Source of the DNA: Falsiroseomonas sp035644895
GTDB lineage: Bacteria; Pseudomonadota; Alphaproteobacteria; Acetobacterales; Acetobacteraceae
Direction: 5' to 3'
Length of the DNA stretch: 27,260 nt
NCBI GenBank assembly: GCA_035644895.1
Contig: DASQNQ010000407.1
Coordinates: 1 to 27,260, forward strand
The notes under the pieces were generated by a model. That model saw only the letters and a program-made list of their open reading frames with translations, ran no database searches and was not told the origin of the DNA. Positions 15,884-22,565 of this stretch are shown piece by piece. Position numbers and translations under genes: made by a program. How positions within the stretch are numbered: position 1 is the stretch's first letter; every line of letters starts with the position of its first letter.

Positions 15884-16341
15884 CCGGTCGCGGCCTCCGC
15901 ATCGCCGCGGTTCGTGTTCGCGGCGGTCGGGTCGGGGGGCAGGCCGGCGGAGGCGGGCTGCCCACGGCTCTCTGCCGGGTGGAAGTCGAAGGAGCCGTGG
16001 TGGGACTGCCACTGCTGCACCGTCAGCACCTTGGCTCCGCCCTGGCTCTCGTGAGGCCCATGCACCACCCCGGGTGCGTGGGTCAGGAAGGTACCGGGGC
16101 CGAGCGTCCTGCCGGCCTCGATCAGGTCGCCCTCCAGAACATAGTGCATCTCGGGCCCGGCGTTGTGGAAGTGGGCCGGAATGGTCCCGCCCGGCGGCAG
16201 GTGGACGATGGTCGTGACCACGCCGCGCGCCGTGTCCTCGTTCAGGATCTGGATGCGGAAATGCCCGCCCGTGGCGCCAGGGATCTCGAACGGCGTGGCT
16301 TCCACGTCGTTCGCCGCCAGCATCAACTTCGTCGCGTCCAT
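15880..16341 (-). CDS. single-domain cupin protein
   Basis: A small cupin of 153 residues. Cupin motif 1 is visible as HFH-x4-E (His57, His59, Glu64) followed by HYVLEGD, and motif 2 as PGVVHGPH (His94). The usual metal ligands are therefore all present and a bound metal is likely. The C-terminal 40 residues are a low-complexity tail rich in Pro, Ala and Asp. I chose the ATG at 16341 because a GGGAGGA ribosome-binding site lies 5 bases upstream; a longer frame from 16368 lacks one. Substrate or role is unknown: such cupins include dioxygenases, isomerases and sugar-binding proteins. It is convergent with telA and overlaps it by 4 bases. Confidence 0.85.
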   Translation of the reverse strand: MDATKLMLAANDVEATPFEIPGATGGHFRIQILNEDTARGVVTTIVHLPPGGTIPAHFHNAGPEMHYVLEGDLIEAGRTLGPGTFLTHAPGVVHGPHESQGGAKVLTVQQWQSHHGSFDFHPAESRGQPASAGLPPDPTAANTNRGDAEAATG

Positions 16342-16484
16342 CGCATCCTCCCGCAGGTCCGGGCGCAACGCGGGCCTTCCCGGCGCGGTTGCCGGCCGGC
16401 GGCCAGCCCGCCGTCGCTCAACCCCGACAGGCTACGCGGGGGACCGTCACCGCCCGGCATGATGGTCCCTGGCGGAACGGGGCG

Positions 16485-17189
16485 TCAGGCGCGGTGGGAG
16501 CCGCGGCTGCCGCCGCCGAAGTGGCCCAGCACGTCGTCCTCGTGCAGGTCCGGGATCTCGGTGTCGTCCTGCGGCAGGCGCCCATGCGGCGTGAGCTGGT
16601 TCACCATGTTCGGCAGCCCGCGGCTCAGCTCCGAGAGGAGCTCGTCGCGGCCGAGGCCGGTCTGCTGCGAAACCTGGTCCAGCGCCTCGGGCGGCAGGGC
16701 GCGCGCAAGCTCGTCGGGTGGGATGTCCTGGTTCGCATCGTGCCCGACCCAGCTGTCGACGTAGTTGCCGAGGCCGGCGCCGCGCAGGTTGTCGGTGAGG
16801 GAGGTAAGGCCATGCGCCCCGCCGCGGCCCCGCATCATGTAGGCGATGAGGGCCATGAGGGCCATGGACTTGATCCCACCGCCGCCCCCCAGCATGCCGC
16901 CAAGCCCGCCGCCCATGCCACCGCCCAGGCCGCCCATTCCGCCGCGGCCCATTCCGCCGCCGAGCAGCCCGCCCAGCAGGCCGCCGAGGCCGCCGAGCCC
17001 GCCCATTCCGCCGCCCTGGGGCAGGCCCATGCCGCCGCCCATGGGGTTGCCATAGCCGCCCCCGCCCATGCTGCCGCCGAAGCGGCCGCCTTCACCGGGC
17101 ATGCCGAGCGGGTTCTGGCCGGGCGAGTTCATCGGCTGCTGGCCGCCGCCCATCAGGCCACCAAGAATGCGGGACAGGACATCGGACAT
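16485..17189 (-). CDS. YidB/DUF937 family protein with long Gly/Met-rich N-terminal region
   Basis: The C-terminal part (about 130-215) matches the YidB/DUF937 pattern: LTDNLRGAGLGNYVDSWVGHDANQ, where SWVG-x2-N is the family hallmark, then ELARALPPEALDQVSQQTGL and LPNMVNQLTPHGRLP. YidB-family proteins are small and of unknown function. Residues 10-105 are an extraordinary low-complexity run of GG, GM and GL, and a short hydrophobic segment IKSMALMALIAYMM (106-119) follows. E. coli-like YidB is only about 130 residues, so the first 100 residues are an extension. The start at 17189 has GAGAGGAG about 10 bases upstream. The gene precedes the cupin on the same strand, with 143 bases of non-coding sequence between. 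Confidence 0.85.
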   Translation of the reverse strand: MSDVLSRILGGLMGGGQQPMNSPGQNPLGMPGEGGRFGGSMGGGGYGNPMGGGMGLPQGGGMGGLGGLGGLLGGLLGGGMGRGGMGGLGGGMGGGLGGMLGGGGGIKSMALMALIAYMMRGRGGAHGLTSLTDNLRGAGLGNYVDSWVGHDANQDIPPDELARALPPEALDQVSQQTGLGRDELLSELSRGLPNMVNQLTPHGRLPQDDTEIPDLHEDDVLGHFGGGSRGSHRA

Positions 17190-17222
17190 CGGGGGCAAGC
17201 TCCTCTCGCCAGGTCGGCAGAG

Positions 17223-17268
17223 GCAACGCCGCCGCGACCCCGGGTTTCCCCGCAGCCGCGGCGGTTGC
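17223..17268 (-). terminator. GC-rich hairpin after the aldose dehydrogenase gene
   Basis: GCAAC (17223-17227) pairs with GTTGC (17264-17268). After a 2-base bulge, CGCCGCG (17230-17236) pairs with CGCGGCG (17257-17263), giving 12 pairs around a 20-base loop. It lies in the 104-base gap between the dehydrogenase stop and the YidB-family start. No T-tract follows on the minus strand, so it may slow or stabilise the transcript rather than end it. Confidence 0.35.
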
Positions 17269-17293
17269 AGGCCTCCCCCGTTATGGGGAACGG

Positions 17294-18475
17294 TTAGTTC
17301 GGCGCCTCCATGCGGAAGACGCGGCCATGGATCTCGTCCGTCAGGACGTAGAGGAAGCCGTCCGGCCCCTGCCGCACGTCGCGCACGCGCTGGCCGATCC
17401 GCAGCGACTCATGCCCGGCTACCCGGCCCGAGGCGTCGAACCAGGTCCGGCGCAGATCCTGGTAGGCAAGGGACCCCGAGATCACGCTGCCGCGCCACTG
17501 CGGGAAGCGGTCGCCCGTGTAGACGACGAGGCCGGAAGGCGCGACCGAGCGCGACCAGAGCAGCACCGGGTCCTGCATCCCCGCCTGCGACCGCACCGGA
17601 GAGATCTGGGCGCCGCCGACATAGTCCACGCCCCAGGTCGCCGCCGGCCAGCCATAGTTCGCCCCGGCCCGGATGATGTTCAGTTCGTCCGCGCCGAGGG
17701 GCCCATGCTCGGTGGACCAGATCGTGTTGCCGCGCGTCGGGTCCACCGCAATGCCCTGGCTGTGGCGGTGGCCGTAGCTGAACACCTCCGGCCGCGCGCC
17801 GGCCTGATTCACGAAGGGGTTGTCCGGCGGCACGGTGCCGTCGTCGCGCAGGCGGATCACCTTGCCGAAGGCGCTGCCGAGGTTCTGCGCGTTGTTGCGG
17901 ACGTTCTGGCCACCGACCGCGACCGGCGGGTTGCCGCCGTCACCCACGGTGACCAGCAGGGTGCCGTCGGGCAGCCACGCGATGCGGCCGCCATAGTGCT
18001 GGAATTCCGGCTTGTCCGTCGGATTCTGCCAGAGGACCTGCAGGCTGCCCAGGCTCTGCCCGTCGAAGGTGGCGCGGGCCAGGGTCAGGCGGTTCCCCTG
18101 CGCCGTGCCGCTGGCATAGGTGAGATACAACAACCGGTTCTGCGCGAAGTTCGGATGCGGCGAGACCTCGAAGAGGCCGGACTGGAAGACCAGCCCGCGC
18201 TCCGCTGCCAGCAGCACCTCGGGTGTGCCCGCGATGGGGGTCGGGTCGAGACGCCCGTTGCGGATGGCGCGCAGCCGTCCCGGACGCTCCGTCACGAGCA
18301 TCGTGCCATCGGGCAGCCAGGCGACGGACCAGGGGTGTTCAAGCCCCTCGGCCACTGCAGTCAGTCTGAAGTCCACGTTGAGCGTGGGATCACGGTCCAC
18401 GACGAAGGTGTCGGCCGCGGCCGGCGCGGCCCCGATCGCCACGGCAAGCGCCGTGGCCATGAGGAAGGCTCTCAT
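17294..18475 (-). CDS. exported PQQ-type aldose sugar dehydrogenase (YliI family)
   Basis: Periplasmic beta-propeller enzyme of the soluble glucose/aldose dehydrogenase family, expected to oxidise aldose sugars with PQQ as cofactor. A signal peptide occupies the first 22 residues or so (ends PAAADT). Family motifs are HPWSVAWLPDGTMLVTERPG, the repeat-like GGRIAWLPDGTLLVTVGDGG, YGHRHSQGIAVDP and STEHGPLGADELNIIRAGANYGWP, all close to the YliI pattern. The final residues are short (RMEAPN). Length 393 is normal. The ATG at 18475 is preceded by GGGAGAG; a longer in-frame frame upstream is non-coding. It is divergent from the alcohol dehydrogenase across a 150-base region with a strong inverted repeat. 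PQQ synthesis genes are not in the window. Confidence 0.93.
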   Translation of the reverse strand: MRAFLMATALAVAIGAAPAAADTFVVDRDPTLNVDFRLTAVAEGLEHPWSVAWLPDGTMLVTERPGRLRAIRNGRLDPTPIAGTPEVLLAAERGLVFQSGLFEVSPHPNFAQNRLLYLTYASGTAQGNRLTLARATFDGQSLGSLQVLWQNPTDKPEFQHYGGRIAWLPDGTLLVTVGDGGNPPVAVGGQNVRNNAQNLGSAFGKVIRLRDDGTVPPDNPFVNQAGARPEVFSYGHRHSQGIAVDPTRGNTIWSTEHGPLGADELNIIRAGANYGWPAATWGVDYVGGAQISPVRSQAGMQDPVLLWSRSVAPSGLVVYTGDRFPQWRGSVISGSLAYQDLRRTWFDASGRVAGHESLRIGQRVRDVRQGPDGFLYVLTDEIHGRVFRMEAPN

Positions 18476-18537
18476 GGTGTCTCTCCCATCCGGGGCGCTT
18501 GTTTTGTTGCCCCAAGATGACCTGGGATTCACAATTG

Positions 18538-18577
18538 GCGGGTCAAGGGCCGGCTCCGCAGCCCCACGTTGACCCGC
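18538..18577. promoter_or_regulatory. inverted repeat in the divergent dehydrogenase promoter region
   Basis: GCGGGTCAA (18538-18546) and TTGACCCGC (18569-18577) form a perfect 9-bp inverted repeat with 22 bases between, so the half-sites are offset by 31 bp, about three helical turns. Each arm contains TTGACC in the outward direction, which can serve as a -35 box: rightward with TCCATT at 18593 after 18 bases for the alcohol dehydrogenase, and leftward with GGTCAT after 18 bases for the PQQ-type enzyme. The -10 matches are only 3 of 6. A shared operator for both genes is plausible. A shorter repeat GGGGC-N12-GCCCC (18492-18513) lies nearer the PQQ-type gene. Confidence 0.45.
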
Positions 18578-18625
18578 AGCCCGCCACCCGGTTCCATTCG
18601 GCAATCCAGAAGAAGGGGGAACGCG

Positions 18626-19693
18626 ATGCGCGCCTGGGCCGTGATCGAGACGGGAAAGCCTCTGCAGGAAATCGAGTTGCCGACGCCGGAGCCGACCGGC
18701 AGGCAGGTGCTGCTCGAGGTGACGCATGCCGGCGTCTGCCATTCCGACATCCACATCTGGGAGGGGGAGTACGACCTCGGCAGCCGCGGCACGATGCGGC
18801 TGTCGGACCGCGGCGTGAAGCTGCCCCTGGCGATGGGCCATGAGGTGGTCGGGCGCGTCCTCTCCTGGGGGCCGGAGGCCGAGGGCGCTGGCCTGCAGAA
18901 GGGGCAGGTGAAGCTGGTCTTCCCCTGGGTCGGCTGCGGCCACTGCGCGCGCTGCCTGGCGGAGGAGGACAACATGTGCCTCACGGGCCGCTCCCTCGGC
19001 GTCTACCAGAACGGCGGCTACGCGACGCACATCCTGGTGCCGGAGCCGCGGCACCTGGTCGACATCGAGGGCCTGGACCCGGCGCTTGCGGCCACCTACG
19101 CCTGCTCGGGCGTCACGGTGTTCTCGGCGATCCGCAAGGTGATGCCGATGGACCCCGATGCGCCGCTCGTCCTGGTGGGCGCCGGCGGCCTCGGGCTTGC
19201 CGCCATCGCGGTGCTGAAGGCGATGGGCCACCGCAACATCGTCAGCGTGGATGTGGGCGAGGACAAGCTGGCCGCCGCGCAACGCGCGGGCGCGACGAAG
19301 ACGGTCCTCGCCGCGGGGGAGGACACGGCGAAGCGCATCATCGAGGCCGCGGGCGCGCCGGTGGAGGCGGTGATCGACCTCGTGAACGGCAGCTCCTCCG
19401 CGCGCTTTGCCTTCGATGCGCTGACGAAGGGCGGCAAGCTGGTGCAGGTCGGGCTGTTCGGCGGCGAGCTGGCGCTGCCCCTGCCGCTGATGCCCATCCG
19501 GGCGCTGACGGTCCAGGGCAGCTATGTCGGCAACCCGAAGGAGCTGCGCGACCTCGTCGCCATCGCCAAGACCGGCAAGCTGCCCGGCATCCCCATCACG
19601 CGGGAGCCGCTGCGCAACGCCGATTCGGCGCTGCAGCGCTTGCGGGAGGGCAAGGTCGTCGGCCGCATCGTGCTGACGGCCGAGGCCGCGTAG
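18626..19693 (+). CDS. zinc-dependent alcohol dehydrogenase (MDR superfamily)
   Basis: NAD(P)-dependent medium-chain dehydrogenase of 355 residues. Catalytic zinc ligands are visible as Cys38 (GVCHSD) and His72-Glu73 (GHEVVG). The structural zinc lobe has four cysteines, C104, C107, C110 and C118 (GCGHCARCLAEEDNMC). The Rossmann motif GAGGLGL follows near residue 187. It probably oxidises or reduces an alcohol/aldehyde pair; the exact substrate cannot be assigned. The ATG at 18626 is preceded by AAGGGGGA; an in-frame upstream extension is non-conserved and would overlap the promoter region. It is divergent from the PQQ-type sugar dehydrogenase and convergent with the YjlB-type cupin, 7 bases apart. 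Confidence 0.93.
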   Translation: MRAWAVIETGKPLQEIELPTPEPTGRQVLLEVTHAGVCHSDIHIWEGEYDLGSRGTMRLSDRGVKLPLAMGHEVVGRVLSWGPEAEGAGLQKGQVKLVFPWVGCGHCARCLAEEDNMCLTGRSLGVYQNGGYATHILVPEPRHLVDIEGLDPALAATYACSGVTVFSAIRKVMPMDPDAPLVLVGAGGLGLAAIAVLKAMGHRNIVSVDVGEDKLAAAQRAGATKTVLAAGEDTAKRIIEAAGAPVEAVIDLVNGSSSARFAFDALTKGGKLVQVGLFGGELALPLPLMPIRALTVQGSYVGNPKELRDLVAIAKTGKLPGIPITREPLRNADSALQRLREGKVVGRIVLTAEAA

Positions 19694-19700
19694 CCGCCCT

Positions 19701-20201
19701 CTACCGCGTCGGATAGGGGCGGCCCGTCACCGGGTCGCAGGGCGGGTCGCGCACGAAGGGGATGGTCCTGAGCGCGCGGTCCCGCTCGCCCGGCGCGCCC
19801 GTGAACTGGTCGGCGGACGGGCCGGGCGGGTAGGCGCCGACAACCAGCAGGTCGTCGGACTGGCCGAGGTTCCGGTGGCCCGTCCCGGCCGGCAGCACCA
19901 CCACGTCGCCCGCCTGGAGGTCCAGCGTGACGCCCGCCTCGCCACCGAGGCGCACGCGCACCGTGCCGCTCGCGATCGCCAGCGCCTCATGCTGGTTCGG
20001 GTGGTAATGATGAAACGCGTAGATGCCGTTGCGCCAGGCCGGCTGCCAGCCATGCCGCTTGAACAGCGCCTCGGCTTCCGCGGGGTCGCCGGCCCGGACC
20101 GCCGCGTGATGCAGCAGCACCGGCAGGCGGGGGTTGTTCGGGATCTCGCCGCCGAGCGGGAGCATCAGCCGCTCCGCGCCGTCCGCGCGCTTCTCGTGCA
20201 T
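19701..20201 (-). CDS. YjlB-type cupin protein
   Basis: Cupin of 166 residues that resembles the Bacillus YjlB group. Landmarks are IPNNPRLPVLLHHAAV at the start, LFKRHGWQPAWRNGIYAFHHYHPNQHEALAIASG, and LQAGDVVVLPAGTGHRNLG. Candidate metal ligands are His65/His67, His71 and the His in TGHRN. The C-terminus has the conserved-looking CDPVTGRPYPTR. No enzyme activity is known to me for this group. The ATG at 20201 has a GGGGAGG motif 7 bases upstream and fixes the start well before the long in-frame extension. It is divergent from the thiol dioxygenase gene with 70 bases between starts, suggesting joint regulation. Confidence 0.85.
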   Translation of the reverse strand: MHEKRADGAERLMLPLGGEIPNNPRLPVLLHHAAVRAGDPAEAEALFKRHGWQPAWRNGIYAFHHYHPNQHEALAIASGTVRVRLGGEAGVTLDLQAGDVVVLPAGTGHRNLGQSDDLLVVGAYPPGPSADQFTGAPGERDRALRTIPFVRDPPCDPVTGRPYPTR

Positions 20202-20271
20202 GTCGCAGCCTCCCCAAGCGGGCGGGCGCTGGCCTAGCATGACGCCGAAGGCCGAAGCCCCGGAGGAGACT

Positions 20272-20847
20272 ATGCCGAACACCGCGCGGCTGCGCGACTT
20301 CATCGTGGCCCTGACCAGGATGGCGGGGGAGGGCGCATCCGAATCGCGCTGGCTGTCCGAGGGAAGAGACCGGCTGGCCGACCTCGTGCGGCAGGACGAC
20401 TGGCTGCCGGAGGCCTGTGCCGAGCCGGGGCCCACCTATCGGCAGTACCTCCTGCACTGCGACCCGCTGGAGCGCTTCTCGGTGGTGTCGTTCGTGTGGG
20501 GACCCGGGCAGCGCACGCCGATCCACAACCACACGGTCTGGGGGCTGGTCGGGATGCTGCGCGGGGAGGAGGTCTCGACGGAGATGCTGCCAGGCGTCCC
20601 GATGCGGGCAGGTCGGGTGGACCGGCTGCGGCCGGGGGAGGTCGTGGCTGTCAGCCCGAACCTGTCCGACATCCACCAGGTTGAGAACGCGCTGGCGGAC
20701 GGGCCCTCGATCAGCATCCACGTCTATGGCGCGAACATCGGCGCCGTCGCGCGCAGCGTGTTCGACCCGGAGACTGGGGCTGAACGGCGCTTCGTCTCGG
20801 GCTACACCAATGCGGCCGTGCCGAACGTCTGGGACCGCTCCGCCTAG
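20272..20847 (+). CDS. cysteine dioxygenase-family thiol dioxygenase
   Basis: Cupin-fold, iron-dependent thiol dioxygenase of 191 residues. The three-histidine metal site is present: His85 and His87 in TPIHNHTVWG, and His135 in SDIHQVEN. YRQYLLHCDPLERFSVVSFVWGPGQ just before matches the bacterial type, in which a conserved Arg (here Arg57) holds the substrate carboxylate. Bacterial members oxidise cysteine or 3-mercaptopropionate to sulfinates, and sequence alone does not decide which. GGAGGAG lies 3 to 9 bases before the ATG at 20272; an in-frame ATG at 20239 without a ribosome-binding site is less likely. Its TAG shares CTAG with the stop of the convergent CHAP gene. Confidence 0.92.
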   Translation: MPNTARLRDFIVALTRMAGEGASESRWLSEGRDRLADLVRQDDWLPEACAEPGPTYRQYLLHCDPLERFSVVSFVWGPGQRTPIHNHTVWGLVGMLRGEEVSTEMLPGVPMRAGRVDRLRPGEVVAVSPNLSDIHQVENALADGPSISIHVYGANIGAVARSVFDPETGAERRFVSGYTNAAVPNVWDRSA

Positions 20848-21509
20848 TTCCCGAAGGCGAGCGAGGCGAGCGCGAAGTGCCGCGCCGCGTGCGGGGAGAC
20901 GCCCGCGCCGGCCTCGGCCACGTCCAGCCGGCCGCGCGCCGCGGCAACCAGCACCTCCTCGCCCGGCGCACGGTTGTAGATGAAGCCGTGCGTCGCGTAG
21001 ACGCGGCCGAGCACCGATGGGTCGTTCCCGGCCTGGACGCGCACCGCCGTCCAGTCGTTGCGGTCCGACACGTCCACCACGCGCACGCCGCGCGTCACCA
21101 CCCCACGTCGCGGGCCGGGCGGCGCCCAGTTCGAGTGGTCGATCCGGATCTCCCGCGGGCCGGCCACCTGGCTGACGACGGCGACATGGCCACGGGTCAT
21201 CCCGCCCGAGGCGGGGAAGGCGAGCACGGCCCCGCGCTCCGGCACCTGCCCGCGCGCGTAGGTCGCGGCGGCGCGATGCCACCATTCCCGCGCATCACCC
21301 TGGATCTGGATGCCGGTGGCGAGGCGCGCGAAGGGCACGCAGGAGAGGCCGGTGGAGGCTGCCACGGGCAGGATGGGCGTGCCGCTGCCCGCGACCGGGC
21401 GCGCAAGCGCGGCCTGCCGTGACGCTGCCGGAGGAACCTCAGCCACGACGGGCAACGCGGTCGTCCACCCGAAGGCAACGGTGGCAAGGATCACCCATCC
21501 AGTCCGCAT
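20844..21509 (-). CDS. exported CHAP-domain amidase/peptidase
   Basis: A 221-residue protein with an N-terminal signal peptide (about 24 residues, hydrophobic GWVILATVAFGW, ending VVAE) and a CHAP domain. The nucleophile is Cys57 in GLSCVPFAR, the general base is His108 in RGHVAVVS, and an IDHSNW element (Asn128) supplies the third polar position. Family members cleave peptidoglycan cross-bridges or muramyl amide bonds, so cell-wall remodelling in the periplasm is likely. The C-terminal 50 residues are Ala-rich and outside the core. The start at 21509 is set by the signal peptide; the ribosome-binding site is weak. A TGTCCCA/TGGGACA inverted repeat lies just upstream. Confidence 0.88.
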   Translation of the reverse strand: MRTGWVILATVAFGWTTALPVVAEVPPAASRQAALARPVAGSGTPILPVAASTGLSCVPFARLATGIQIQGDAREWWHRAAATYARGQVPERGAVLAFPASGGMTRGHVAVVSQVAGPREIRIDHSNWAPPGPRRGVVTRGVRVVDVSDRNDWTAVRVQAGNDPSVLGRVYATHGFIYNRAPGEEVLVAAARGRLDVAEAGAGVSPHAARHFALASLAFGN

Positions 21510-21529
21510 GCGTGCTGATCCCGACCTTT

Positions 21530-21557
21530 TGTCCCACCCGCGCCCCTGCATGGGACA
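21530..21557 (-). promoter_or_regulatory. inverted repeat before the CHAP gene
   Basis: TGTCCCA (21530-21536) and TGGGACA (21551-21557) form a perfect 7-bp inverted repeat with a 14-base spacer, a half-site offset of 21 bp or two helical turns. It starts 20 bases before the CHAP start codon. It could be an operator or a hairpin in the 5' leader. Confidence 0.35.
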
Positions 21558-21734
21558 CGCCGCGACCGGCCGTAACTTGGCACCGGAACGAGGGGCAACC
21601 CGGCACGATGGCCACCGGCGCCGCCGCACGCGATTAGCCATCAGGAGCGCCGGCGCACCCTCTCCAACAGGATGAGACTCCTAGACAGCGAAACACATGA
21701 AACACACGACACAGTGTGGTGGCAGCGAAGTCAC
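21558..21734. other. intergenic stretch between CHAP and Rid genes
   Basis: Part of a 305-base gap (21510-21814), one of the few in this window. The right half (about 21660-21740) is less GC-rich than its surroundings and has no coding frame I trust. ACAC-A-GTGT near 21710-21718 is a small palindrome. No tRNA-like or repeat structure is visible. The CHAP promoter must lie here or just to its left. Confidence 0.4.
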
Positions 21735-21772
21735 AGAAAAGCAAAACGGCGCCCGGGACTCCGGACGCCGTT
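21735..21772 (-). terminator. intrinsic terminator of the Rid/MFS operon
   Basis: On the minus strand, 21772-21745 folds into a hairpin with 12 pairs (one G-U) and a 4-base loop: arms AACGGCGTCCGG and CCGGGCGCCGTT. TTGCTTTT follows directly. It lies 43 bases after the Rid stop. This is the only textbook Rho-independent terminator I see in the window. Confidence 0.85.
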
Positions 21773-21814
21773 GCATATGCGGCATGAGCGGGCTGCATGG
21801 CAGCCCGGGCGGGA

Positions 21815-22165
21815 TCAGCGAGTCGCGGTGACCATGATCTCGACGAGGTGCCGCGGGTCGGCCATGTTCGCCTCCACGCAGGCGCGTGCCGGCCGGCCGG
21901 CGTCGCCGAGCCACTCCACCCACACCTTGTTCATGGCGTCGCGGTCGCGGATGTCCTTCAGCCAGATCTGCGCCTGCAGCAGGCGCGTCTTGTCGGTGCC
22001 GTTCGCCTCGAGCGCCTGGTCGATCTTCGCGATCACCTGCCGGGTCTGGCCGGTCACGTCCTGCGCGAGGTCGTCGGCCGTCAGGCCGGCGAGGAAGACG
22101 AAGTTGTGGTACTCGACCGAGTTGGACAGGATCTGGTTGCTGCCCTGACGGGTGATCTTGGACAT
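21815..22165 (-). CDS. Rid (YjgF/YER057c/UK114) family protein
   Basis: A 116-residue member of the Rid family, whose archetype RidA hydrolyses reactive enamine/imine intermediates. The two best-known active-site residues keep their spacing: Arg94 in RPARACVEA and Glu109 in HLVEI, equivalent to Arg105 and Glu120 of E. coli RidA. By contrast, the stretch usually reading TSGQ is FLAGLT here, so it is probably not a strict RidA but one of the other Rid subfamilies linked to catabolic pathways. GAGGAG lies about 10 bases before the ATG. It is the last gene before a strong terminator in the run from 25659. Confidence 0.92.
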   Translation of the reverse strand: MSKITRQGSNQILSNSVEYHNFVFLAGLTADDLAQDVTGQTRQVIAKIDQALEANGTDKTRLLQAQIWLKDIRDRDAMNKVWVEWLGDAGRPARACVEANMADPRHLVEIMVTATR

Positions 22166-22236
22166 GGCCCGGCTGCTCCTCGGCGTTCTGGGGACGGGCG
22201 GCCTTCTAGGCCGGGGCCGTTACGTCGGCAAGCGCC

Positions 22237-22536
22237 TCAGCCGGGGCCGGGGCGTTCGGGGGTGCCCCGGTCAGGCGCACCGAGCACGGAGCACCCGCAC
22301 AGCGGGCAGCGCGCCAGGGCGCGCAGGGGCTCCTCGGCCACGGCGGGCAACGGGCGCCCGTCAACGAGCCGCGATAGCTCCGCTCGCAACGAGTCGTGGA
22401 CGTCCGCGGAGCCGCAGGCCGCCCCGTACTCCACGGCAACCGGCGGCACGGGCGACTCGGCCCGGAACGCCCAGGCGCCGGCGGGCGTCAGCATGGCGGG
22501 GAGACAGGCGAGCAGGCCGCGTCGGTTCGGTCGCAT
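22237..22536 (-). CDS. small exported cysteine-containing protein of unknown function
   Basis: A 99-residue frame with a twin-arginine-like start (RPNRRGLLACLPAML) and a short hydrophobic region ending in GAWAF, so export is likely, possibly by Tat. The mature part has a lone Cys in YGAACGSADV and a CPLCGC cluster (C-x2-C-x-C) near residue 77, which could bind a metal or form disulfides. No family is recognised. GGGTAGG lies upstream of the ATG. It lies 29 bases after the Gfo/Idh/MocA gene and 71 before the Rid gene on the same strand. An overlapping frame in another register (22206-22439) lacks a signal peptide and looks like a shadow. Confidence 0.6.
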   Translation of the reverse strand: MRPNRRGLLACLPAMLTPAGAWAFRAESPVPPVAVEYGAACGSADVHDSLRAELSRLVDGRPLPAVAEEPLRALARCPLCGCSVLGAPDRGTPERPGPG

Positions 22537-22565
22537 GCCCCGCAGCCTACCCGAAGCCGTGGGTG

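Noticed and set aside
16342..16484. Gene or terminator between the cupin and YidB-family genes
   Set aside because: No frame with a ribosome-binding site and no stable stem with a T-tract.
16846..17055. Pro-rich plus-strand frame (PPPMPP repeats)
   Set aside because: It is the complement of the Gly/Met-rich YidB-family extension.
16875..17162. Possible CRISPR or tandem repeat array
   Set aside because: The repetition comes from GGM/GGL codons in a coding frame; there are no regular spacers or repeat units of fixed length.
19987..21285. 432-codon minus-strand frame spanning the thiol dioxygenase
   Set aside because: It crosses two real genes out of frame and has no conserved motif.
21660..21745. 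Less GC-rich stretch as a possible tRNA or insertion scar
   Set aside because: No cloverleaf, no direct repeats and no transposase fragment could be seen; it is more simply an intergenic region next to a terminator.
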